Source: Bacteroidota bacterium (GTDB taxonomy: Bacteria > Bacteroidota > Rhodothermia > Rhodothermales > UBA10348). From it: a stretch of DNA of 5,776 bases. The notes beneath the pieces are model-generated. The model was given only the letters and a program-made list of their open reading frames with translations. It searched no databases and was not told where the DNA came from. Each line of letters starts with the position of its first letter. Positions within the stretch are counted from its first letter, which is position 1. Both the position numbers and the translations under genes were made by a program. Below are positions 1 to 5,748 of this stretch, one piece after another. The stretch is from NCBI GenBank assembly GCA_027620595.1, contig JAQCDI010000179.1:1-5776 (forward strand), in the 5' to 3' direction.

Positions 1-1
1 C

Positions 2-1141
2 GGCACCCGACTGCCCGACACGGGAGGCGAATACAGCTACATCACCCGCGCCTACGGACCGACTGCCGGCTTCATGTTCGGCTGGGCGCAGCTCTTCATC
101 ATCCGCACGAGCCCGGCGGCCGGCCTAGCCATCATCGCGGCCGACTACATCGGTTGGTTCACGCCCCTGTCGGGCTGGGCACATACCGGCGTTGCGCTCT
201 CCATCATCGCCTTGCTCGGCGTCTTCAATTACGTGGGTGTCCGATGGTCTGCCCTTTTCCAGGGGGTGACCACCGTGGCCAAAGTTGGAGGGCTGGTCCT
301 GTTCGTGGTGTTGTTCCTGTTCCTGATGGGTGGTGCCGAGCCCCAATGGAGTGCGTCCATTCCGCCGTTGGTGGATCAGGGCTTCCTGGCCAACCTGATC
401 CCGGCGCTCATGCTGATCGTGTTCACCCATACCGGCTATGACCGGGTGGGGTATGTGGCAGGGGAGATGGCCGATCCCCGGAAAACGATCCCGCGGGCGA
501 TGGTCGTCGGGTTGAGTATCGTGATCGTGATTTACGCGGCCATGATCACCATCTACTACTACGTGATGGGTGTGGAGGGACTTCGGGCCACGACGACGCC
601 TGCGGCCGAGGTGGCCGGCATGATGCTGGGACCGGTCGGGGCATCGTTCGTGGCCTGTCTGGCCATCATTTCAGCGGTTTCGAGCATCAACGGCACGATG
701 CTTTCCTCCTCCCGGGTGTACTACGCCATGGCGCGGGACGGCATCTTCTTCCGCTCCCTCGACCATGTCCACACCCGATTCCGCACTCCCGGACGCGCCG
801 TCCTGGCCCACTGCGTCTGGGGCGGGGTGATCCTCCTTGTCCGGGGATCCTTTGAGGACATCGTTGCCGGGATGACGTTTGCCGTCCTGATTTTCTACAC
901 GATGACCATCTTCTCCCTGTTCAAATTCCGCCGCGAAAAAGTGGGAGAGGATGGCGGGAAGGTGTTCAAGGTGCCGCTCTACCCGTGGTTGCCGTCGCTC
1001 TATCTGGCCGGTATCGTCACGTTGCTCGCATTCCGCGCGGTTTTCGAGTGGGAGAAGTCGATGGTCGACTTGGCGTTCGTGCTGACGGGCGTGCCCGTTT
1101 CCCTCATCTGGTTGCGTCGGAAACGCGCCGCAAAAGACTGA
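2..1141 (+). CDS. APC-superfamily amino-acid permease (LAT-like), 5'-truncated
   Basis: Inner-membrane secondary transporter, predicted to carry amino acids; the substrate cannot be told from sequence. The reading frame is open from base 2, so the gene begins before the window; 379 residues are visible, and APC permeases usually have about 430-480, so TM1 and most of TM2 are missing. The first visible residues, LPDTGGEYSYITRAYG, match the P-x-x-GG-x-Y segment near TM2-TM3 of APC carriers, followed by GFMFGW. Visible residues 141-166 (FTHTGYDRVGYVAGEM, then ADPRKTIPRA) are the TM6 region with the E-x-x-(D/N)P-x-(K/R)-x-(I/L)P signature of this superfamily. SSSRVYYAMARDG (about 235-247) is the conserved loop before TM8, in the style of L-type (SLC7) carriers. 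Further hydrophobic helices follow, and the protein ends in a basic cytoplasmic tail, RRKRAAKD. The aminotransferase gene begins 3 nt after the stop, so the two are very likely co-transcribed. Family assignment is firm; LAT-like subfamily is less sure. Confidence 0.9.
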   Translation, partial: GTRLPDTGGEYSYITRAYGPTAGFMFGWAQLFIIRTSPAAGLAIIAADYIGWFTPLSGWAHTGVALSIIALLGVFNYVGVRWSALFQGVTTVAKVGGLVLFVVLFLFLMGGAEPQWSASIPPLVDQGFLANLIPALMLIVFTHTGYDRVGYVAGEMADPRKTIPRAMVVGLSIVIVIYAAMITIYYYVMGVEGLRATTTPAAEVAGMMLGPVGASFVACLAIISAVSSINGTMLSSSRVYYAMARDGIFFRSLDHVHTRFRTPGRAVLAHCVWGGVILLVRGSFEDIVAGMTFAVLIFYTMTIFSLFKFRREKVGEDGGKVFKVPLYPWLPSLYLAGIVTLLAFRAVFEWEKSMVDLAFVLTGVPVSLIWLRRKRAAKD

Positions 1142-1144
1142 GCC

Positions 1145-2047
1145 ATGCTGCAACAGTTCGACGAACGCAATCGCGACCTGAAGGTCTGGATCAACGGTCG
1201 TCTGCTTCATCGGGACGAAGCAGGCGTGAGTCCGTTTGACTCGATCGTGCAGGGAGGGGACGGCGTGTGGGAGGGCCTTCGCCTCTACGATGGGCGCATC
1301 TTCAAGCTCATCGAGCACCTCGAACGGCTGGAAGGATCGGCAAAGGCCTTGGCGTTTGCCCATATCCCTCCCATGGAGGAAATCATAGATGCGCTCCGCA
1401 AAACATTGGCAGCCAACGATATGCGGGATGGCGTGCATGTCCGACTGACACTGTCACGCGGTGTCAAGATCACCTCGGGCATGGATCCCCGGCTCAACCA
1501 GTCCGGTTCGACCCTCATCATCCTGCCCGAGTTCAAACCACCGGTCTATCGCACCGATGGCCTGACGTTCATCACCGCGTCCATCCGGCGCTTTCCACCG
1601 GACTGCCTGGATCCGAAGATCCATCACAACAACCTGATCCAGTCCATCCTGGCCAAGATCGAGGCCAATGCGGCCGGAGCTGACCAGGCGCTCATGCTGG
1701 ATCGGGAAGGGTTCATAGCCGAGGCCCATGGGACCCACGTGTTCCTGGTCAAGAACGGCGCCGTTTTCACGTCCGCCGCCGACGCGTGTCCAGAGGGGAT
1801 CACCCGGGAAACCGTACTTGAGCTGTGTGAGCGCAACGGCATACCCGCCGTCGTGGGCCGCATATCGACCACGGACGCCTACCGGGCCGACGAGATGTTC
1901 TGCTCCGGAACCATGGGCGAGCTGGCCGCCGTGACCCGGCTCGACGGCCGGACCATCGGCACCGGACAGCCCGGACCGATGACGCGACGGCTGAGCGAAT
2001 TGTACGCCGAGGAAACGCGCCGCTCGGGGTATCGTATCGTGGATTGA
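1145..2047 (+). CDS. Class IV (fold-type IV) PLP aminotransferase, IlvE/D-amino-acid transaminase-like
   Basis: Cytoplasmic PLP-dependent aminotransferase of 300 aa, the usual full length (E. coli IlvE is about 309). Visible landmarks by family comparison: VWINGRL at 14-20; GGDGVWEGLR at 37-46; R61 in EHLERL, the usual PLP-phosphate arginine; K158 in DPKIHHNN, the expected Schiff-base lysine; E193, the expected partner of the pyridine nitrogen, 35 residues later as in IlvE; PEGITR at 216-221; SGTMGEL at 254-260, the phosphate/carboxylate loop (SGTAAE in IlvE). R100 aligns with the IlvE arginine near the substrate carboxylate, while the R-x-H pair of Bacillus D-amino-acid transaminase is absent. 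From memory, the closest look-alikes are plant BCAT-like/D-amino-acid-transaminase-like proteins, which share the NQ/N-rich and GTMGEL motifs. Branched-chain amino-acid transamination is the likeliest role, but a D-amino-acid or lyase activity cannot be excluded. ATG 1145 fits the family N-terminus; no Shine-Dalgarno is seen. H198 occupies a position that is usually Asn. Confidence 0.92.
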   Translation: MLQQFDERNRDLKVWINGRLLHRDEAGVSPFDSIVQGGDGVWEGLRLYDGRIFKLIEHLERLEGSAKALAFAHIPPMEEIIDALRKTLAANDMRDGVHVRLTLSRGVKITSGMDPRLNQSGSTLIILPEFKPPVYRTDGLTFITASIRRFPPDCLDPKIHHNNLIQSILAKIEANAAGADQALMLDREGFIAEAHGTHVFLVKNGAVFTSAADACPEGITRETVLELCERNGIPAVVGRISTTDAYRADEMFCSGTMGELAAVTRLDGRTIGTGQPGPMTRRLSELYAEETRRSGYRIVD

Positions 2048-3279
2048 TTGTCACCCACGCTCCGAAATCCGTGCGCCTGCTACTTCTTGCCCTCTTCCTG
2101 ATGGTTCTCATGCCCGTTCGGGCGCAAACCGTTTCTGCGGTCGACGACGAACTCGGGGTATCCACCGGCGAGACCGTCATCGATCTCAACCGGGATCTGC
2201 TGGCCAACGACACGTTTCCGGAAGGGGATTCCGTGAGCGTCCTGTTCCTCGGTCTACCGCAACATGGAACCTTGACGCCGGGGTCCATACCCTCCGAATG
2301 GGTCTACCGTCCGGATGCCGGATTCCTTGGGGAAGATGGGTTCACCTATCAACTGCGGACCGTTCCGCGACATGTGCTGACGATGGACCCGGCATCTTCG
2401 TCGTTGACGTTCGATGCGACGGTGGAGACGGCGCTCGGGACCGACTCCGACAGCGAGGTCATTCCGGTCAAGGGACGGCTGCCTGCGGATTTCGGGGGCG
2501 AACCGCAGACGGCGGCCGAAATCCACATCGCGGACCTCGACGTGCACAATGCCGGTGCGCACAGCCTGCGATTCGAATATGGTCCGTCGGGTTCGTTCGG
2601 GTCGCTGCGCATCCTGGTCGATTCGTCGCAGGTGGCCCTGCGCACCGCGCGCGTGGGCCCCACCGTGGGCACCAGTGGCCCCTTCCGCTCCTTTACCCAG
2701 ACCGGCAATGTGATCCAGGCCGACGTGCTGGCCCGACTGGAGGGCACGGGGTTGCTGGCGTCCCAGGTGCCGACCGATCCCCAATCCCTGGTCACGGAGA
2801 CCGACATGGATCTGAGCGGATCCGTCATCCTGGGTCAGGATGTGGCGGTCCTGCTGTTTGTGGACGGCTCTTGGAGCTTCGATCTGAGTGGCACGATCGT
2901 GCAGTTGCATATCCAGGGCACGTTGCAGGCGCGGGGCCCGCGACGCAGCAGCGAAACGTCGGGTGTGGCGTCGGTCCGGCTGAATGTCGGAGCGGTCTCG
3001 GACCGGGAGCAGACGTCTGTGGCCTCATCCCTGCAACTGGAGGCCTGGCCGATGCCCTTTGCGGACGTCCTGCATCTGGCTCTCGTCCCGCACGGAAGGA
3101 CACCGCATGAGGTGGAGGTTTTTGATGCGCTCGGAAGACGGGTCGCCAACCTGGCCGTGCAGGCCGGGGAGCGTGAAATGCGCTGGCACCTGGATGCGTC
3201 CAACTGGCCTGCGGGGCTCTACCTGGTCCGGGTGACCGGTGGTCCGCGTCCCGCGGTTCGCCCACTGATCAAGCAGTGA
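2044..3279 (+). CDS. Secreted protein with cadherin/Ig-like module and C-terminal T9SS type A sorting domain
   Basis: Exported, probably surface-attached or released protein of 411 aa, function unknown. Residues 1-27 form a signal peptide: basic n-region (K8, R11), core LLLLALFLMVLM, predicted cleavage VRA|Q after A27. No lipobox; the protein has no cysteine. Residues about 32-104 are a bacterial cadherin/Ig-like module with the hallmarks AVDDELGV, LLANDTFPEGD, HGTLT, YRPDAGFLGEDGFTY. Residues about 110-298 are beta-rich and unassigned. Residues about 332-411 are a T9SS type A sorting domain: WPMPF (usually PNPF), VEVFDALGRRV, WPAGLYLVRV and the terminal LIKQ, so the protein is predicted to pass Sec and then the outer membrane by T9SS, with the C-terminus removed. 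The start is TTG 2044, sharing TTGA with the aminotransferase stop. GTG 2071 is an alternative that still leaves a shorter signal peptide (MRLLLLALFL...). The overlap suggests translational coupling to the metabolic genes upstream, an odd partnership. Confidence 0.88.
   Translation: MIVTHAPKSVRLLLLALFLMVLMPVRAQTVSAVDDELGVSTGETVIDLNRDLLANDTFPEGDSVSVLFLGLPQHGTLTPGSIPSEWVYRPDAGFLGEDGFTYQLRTVPRHVLTMDPASSSLTFDATVETALGTDSDSEVIPVKGRLPADFGGEPQTAAEIHIADLDVHNAGAHSLRFEYGPSGSFGSLRILVDSSQVALRTARVGPTVGTSGPFRSFTQTGNVIQADVLARLEGTGLLASQVPTDPQSLVTETDMDLSGSVILGQDVAVLLFVDGSWSFDLSGTIVQLHIQGTLQARGPRRSSETSGVASVRLNVGAVSDREQTSVASSLQLEAWPMPFADVLHLALVPHGRTPHEVEVFDALGRRVANLAVQAGEREMRWHLDASNWPAGLYLVRVTGGPRPAVRPLIKQ
2137..2355 (+). 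other. Cadherin/Ig-like module within the T9SS cargo protein
   Basis: Protein residues about 32-104. The order of motifs A-x-DD, LLANDT-x-PEGD, HGTLT, Y-P-x-x-GF-x-GEDGFTY is the classic pattern of bacterial cadherin-like tandem modules, usually found in adhesins and large surface proteins in many copies. Here there is only one copy, directly after the signal peptide. Its role (adhesion, spacer or Ca2+-stabilised stalk) is not determinable from sequence. Confidence 0.8.
3037..3276 (+). other. T9SS type A C-terminal sorting domain
   Basis: Protein residues about 332-411. The domain has the usual beta-sandwich pattern: LEAWPMPF, DVLHLAL, EVEVFDALGRRV, the W-x-x-GLYLVRV strand near residues 388-396 and the short polar end LIKQ. 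In this family the domain directs passage through the outer membrane and is then cleaved off. The second residue of the PNP-like opening motif is Met instead of Asn. This is the strongest taxonomic clue in the window. Confidence 0.88.
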
Positions 3280-3316
3280 CGCCGAAGGGCCCTCGCACTT
3301 GGCGGGGCGTTCTTTT
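3280..3316 (+). terminator. Possible weak intrinsic terminator after the T9SS cargo gene
   Basis: Just after the stop codon, CGCCGA (3280-3285) can pair with TTGGCG (3299-3304), six pairs including one G-T, with a 13-nt loop, and a T-rich run TTCTTTT follows at 3310-3316. An alternative stem pairs ACGCC (3279-3283) with GGCGT (3306-3310) directly against the T-run. Either stem is short, so this is a candidate only; the position between a co-directional operon end and a separately starting gene supports it. Confidence 0.35.
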
Positions 3317-3354
3317 ATCTTGTGCTGCTTCAAACACCAAACCCACCCTTCATC
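3311..3354 (+). promoter_or_regulatory. Candidate promoter and leader for the propeller protein gene
   Basis: The AT-rich island TTTTATCTTG (3313-3322) stands out in GC-rich surroundings and resembles both a sigma70-type -10 (TATCTT) and the Bacteroidota -7 element TAnnTTTG, of which it matches TAnnTT. No -35/-33 element at normal spacing was found: the TTG at 3299 lies too close. If used, transcription would start around 3328-3330, giving a leader of about 25 nt that is rich in A and C (CAAACACCAAACCCACCC) and has no Shine-Dalgarno sequence before ATG 3355. Confidence 0.35.
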
Positions 3355-5724
3355 ATGAGAAAAGCGGTATCTGCACTGATCGTCCTGGCGATGATCGGGC
3401 TGGCTACACCTGTCGTTTTTGCGCAGGCTTTCGGAGGCTCCGTAGCCGTTTCCGGCACGGACGTCATCGTGGGGGAGACGGGCAACAGCTCGTATCCCGG
3501 CGCCATCTACGTCTTCCAGAAACAGGCCGACGGCACATGGGCTGAATCCTACCAGATGCAGGCACCGGGTGGTGCCGTGGCGGGCGACGGCTTCGGCAAC
3601 GCCCTGGATTCCAACGGTTGGCACCTTGCGGTCGGATCGGCCCGATCCAATTCGGCCTATGTCTATGCCCGCAACGACGATGGCAGTTGGGGAGCGGCGC
3701 ATGCGCTCTACGCCGATGACGTGGCCGAAGGAGATGCTTTCGGCAGCAAAGTGGTTGTCGGCGATGGCTTCGTGGCCGTAGCGGCCACCGGCCAGAACGA
3801 AAATGCCGGAGCGGTCTACGTCTTCCGCATGAACGATGGCGGCTGGGTCCTGGACACCAAATTGGCTCCCGAAACCCTGAAAGCCAATGCGGTCTTCGGT
3901 TCGGCCATGGTGGCCCAAGGGGATCGGCTGATTGTCGGCGCCCCTGCCCGCCTGAGCGCTTTCGGTCGGCGTGGGCAGGAGTTCACGGAAGTGGGCTCGG
4001 TACACGTCTACCGTCGTGGCGATGACGGTTGGGTTGAAATCACTCAGATCAGTCCGATGGCGGTTGCGGAAGGCGGCGGCTTCGGTGCGGCCATCGGGGC
4101 CGATGGTGGCAAGCTGGCTGTCGGTGCGCCCTACGACAACGGATCGGTGGGCAGCATCTCCATCTATGAGTGGAGTGAGGAGTCCTCCGCATATGCCCCC
4201 TCGACCAAACTGGCCCCGTTCGTGTCCACGCCGGGCACACAGTTCGGCGCCTTCGTGACCATCGACGCGTACGGCGTGTTTGCCGGTGCGCCGGGTGCCA
4301 ATCAGGGCGCAGGTGCCACGTACTGGTTCACGGCCACGGACAACGGCTATTCCTCTGCGGAAGTGAGCGGTGCCGAGAGCACGTCGGGTCGCGCGGGCTA
4401 CGGTTCGACGATTGCGGGTGCGGGCAACCTGGCAGTGGTCGGTGCGCTCCGCCAGGACGGGGGAGCAGGTGCTGCTGTGGTATGGGAAATGAGTGACGCC
4501 GGCGAATGGATCGAAGGCGGCATGATCGTCAACGAGATGAAAGGTCTTCCTTCTTTCTCGGGAGATGCGGTTGACTGCCAGGACGGCAAGGCGGCCGGAT
4601 TCGAGTGCGGCAACATCGAGATCACGTCCTACATGAATCTCAAGGACCTGGGTGCCAACCGCGGTACGATGGTCAATGACATCTGGGGCTGGAGTGATGA
4701 GCAGACCGGCCGGGAGATTGCGATTGTCGGTCGCAGTGACGGAACGTCATTTGTCGACGTCACCAATCCGGCCATGCCGGTCCTGCTGGGCACGCTGCCC
4801 ATGACCCCCGGTGCTCGCGCCGCTGCCTGGCGCGACATGAAAGTGTTCAAGGATCACGCGTACATCGTGGCGGACGGCTCCGGCCAGCACGGTCTGCAGG
4901 TCTTCGACCTGGCCCGCTTGCGGGATCTGGATGGAAGCAATCCGCCCGTCATGGAGCCCGACTACCTGTATACCGACATCGCATCGGCCCACAACATCGT
5001 CATCAACGAGGAGACGGGCATCGCCTACTCCGTGGGTGGCAGCTCAGGCGGTGTTACCTGCGGTGGTGGTCTGCACATGCTGGATCTGAACAGGGATCCC
5101 AAGAAGCCCGAGTTTGTCGGTTGCTTTGCCGATCCGTCGACGGGTCGAAGCGGCACGGGCTACTCGCATGACGCCCAGTGCGTGACCTACGCAGGTCCCG
5201 ACACCGAGCATGCCGGCAAGGAGATCTGCCTCGGCTCGAACGAAACGGCACTCTCGATTGCCGATGTAACCGACAAGGACGATCCGGTGGCCATCTCGAT
5301 GGTGGTTTACCCGAACGTGGCCTACGCCCACCAGGGATGGCTCTCGGAGGATCACGAGTTTTTCTACATGAATGACGAAGGGGATGAACCCCAGGGTCTG
5401 GTGGAAGGCACGCGTACCCTCGTCTGGGATGTCCGCGACCTGGACGAGCCGGTCCTCGTCACCGAATTCATCCAGCAGACCAAGACCACGGACCACAACC
5501 TGTACATCAAGGACAATCTGATGTACCAGTCCAACTACGGCTCGGGTCTGCGCATCATCGACATCACGGACCGCGCCAATCCGGTCGAAGTCGGCTTCCT
5601 GGTCACGACGCAGGGCGGCGGTGGCTCCTGGAGCAACTACCCCTACTTCAAGAGCGGCGTGATTGCCGTCACGGACATGGGCGCTGGCCTGTTCATGGTC
5701 CGCAAGAAGAACCAGGAGATGTAG
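3355..5724 (+). CDS. Exported double-propeller protein: seven FG-GAP-like repeats plus choice-of-anchor B (LVIVD) domain
   Basis: Exported protein of 789 aa, biochemical role unknown. Residues 1-23 are a signal peptide (MRK, hydrophobic core, VFA|Q). Residues about 24-387 hold seven FG-GAP-type repeats (FG-x-S/A..., I/VVGAP, G-A/S-x-YVF/Y, G-x-W), the number expected for one closed seven-bladed beta-propeller. Residues about 404-430 carry a linker with C408 and C418. Residues about 437-785 match the 'choice-of-anchor B' family with LVIVD-type strands (SFVDVTNPAMPV, LQVFDLA, LHMLDLN, LSIADVTDKDDPV, LVWDVRDLDEPV, LRIIDITDRANPV). Per-blade motifs recur: NDIWGW 441, WRDMKV 492, AHNIVI 545, SHDAQCV 604, AHQGWL 658, DHNLYI 713, SNYPYF 760. 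The protein stops right after the last strand (GLFMVRKKNQEM), without the C-terminal sorting region that many relatives have. ATG 3355 was chosen over the in-frame GTG 3322 because it begins the signal peptide properly. It sits downstream of a 75-nt gap and probably has its own promoter. Confidence 0.9.
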   Translation: MRKAVSALIVLAMIGLATPVVFAQAFGGSVAVSGTDVIVGETGNSSYPGAIYVFQKQADGTWAESYQMQAPGGAVAGDGFGNALDSNGWHLAVGSARSNSAYVYARNDDGSWGAAHALYADDVAEGDAFGSKVVVGDGFVAVAATGQNENAGAVYVFRMNDGGWVLDTKLAPETLKANAVFGSAMVAQGDRLIVGAPARLSAFGRRGQEFTEVGSVHVYRRGDDGWVEITQISPMAVAEGGGFGAAIGADGGKLAVGAPYDNGSVGSISIYEWSEESSAYAPSTKLAPFVSTPGTQFGAFVTIDAYGVFAGAPGANQGAGATYWFTATDNGYSSAEVSGAESTSGRAGYGSTIAGAGNLAVVGALRQDGGAGAAVVWEMSDAGEWIEGGMIVNEMKGLPSFSGDAVDCQDGKAAGFECGNIEITSYMNLKDLGANRGTMVNDIWGWSDEQTGREIAIVGRSDGTSFVDVTNPAMPVLLGTLPMTPGARAAAWRDMKVFKDHAYIVADGSGQHGLQVFDLARLRDLDGSNPPVMEPDYLYTDIASAHNIVINEETGIAYSVGGSSGGVTCGGGLHMLDLNRDPKKPEFVGCFADPSTGRSGTGYSHDAQCVTYAGPDTEHAGKEICLGSNETALSIADVTDKDDPVAISMVVYPNVAYAHQGWLSEDHEFFYMNDEGDEPQGLVEGTRTLVWDVRDLDEPVLVTEFIQQTKTTDHNLYIKDNLMYQSNYGSGLRIIDITDRANPVEVGFLVTTQGGGGSWSNYPYFKSGVIAVTDMGAGLFMVRKKNQEM
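3424..4515 (+). repeat. Seven FG-GAP-like protein repeats (predicted first beta-propeller)
   Basis: Repeat units at protein residues about 24-65, 76-114, 125-166, 177-228, 239-280, 293-334 and 345-387. Each has FG or YG, then a hydrophobic strand with VG(A), then G-A/S-x-YVF/VYxR and G-W/Y near its end. Unit 4 has an insertion of about 12 residues containing GRRGQEF. The units are divergent at DNA level, so this is an old protein repeat and not recent tandem duplication. The integrin-type D-x-D-x-D-G calcium loop is not seen in any unit, which fits the FG_GAP_2 style rather than the calcium-binding integrin style. Confidence 0.8.
4675..5709 (+). repeat. LVIVD/choice-of-anchor B propeller with one aromatic/His motif per blade
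   Basis: Protein residues about 441-785. Seven motifs recur about every 46-59 residues (starts at 441, 492, 545, 604, 658, 713, 760), each preceding a strand pair that ends in an LVIVD-like segment. The central four motifs have His followed by Asn, Asp or Gln: H546-N547, H605-D606, H659-Q660, H714-N715. The spacing is what a seven-bladed propeller would give. The blade count is my inference from motif spacing. Confidence 0.7.
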
Positions 5725-5748
5725 TCTTTTCGGGCGAACCCTGGTTTT
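5708..5748 (+). terminator. Weak inverted repeat spanning the stop of the last gene
   Basis: AGAACCAGG (5708-5716) can pair with CCTGGTTTT (5740-5748), nine pairs with one G-T, with the stop codon at 5722-5724 in the loop. A small GGG-CGAA-CCC hairpin (5732-5741) lies inside the same stretch and competes with it. The T-run is part of the stem rather than after it, so a classical intrinsic terminator is doubtful. The remaining bases to 5776 show no feature. Confidence 0.25.

Noticed and set aside
671..1438. Long open frame on the minus strand crossing the permease-aminotransferase junction
   Set aside because: It lies opposite two clear genes, has no recognisable domain and is rich in His/Gln/Arg, the composition expected from the antisense of GC-rich coding DNA.
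2653..2663. Near-palindrome GTGGGCCCCAC as an operator site
   Set aside because: It is in the middle of a coding region, short and GC-only, and easily explained by codon use.
2254..2910. Minus-strand and alternative plus-strand open frames inside the T9SS cargo gene (also 2298-3110 plus)
   Set aside because: They overlap a frame with signal peptide, cadherin-like and sorting-domain motifs; the products look like GC-driven shadow translations.
3322..3354. GTG 3322 as start of the 789-aa protein, adding 11 residues
   Set aside because: The extension would put TPNPPFI before MRK, spoiling the signal-peptide n-region, and GTG 3322 lies within the promoter-like element.
3025..4005. 326-codon minus-strand open frame spanning the 3280-3354 gap
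   Set aside because: It is antisense to the T9SS sorting domain and to the signal peptide and first FG-GAP repeats, both supported by family motifs; no domain or signal is seen in the antisense product.
3424..4515. Integrin-type calcium-binding FG-GAP repeats
   Set aside because: No D-x-D-x-D-G loop is present in the units, so calcium binding is not supported.
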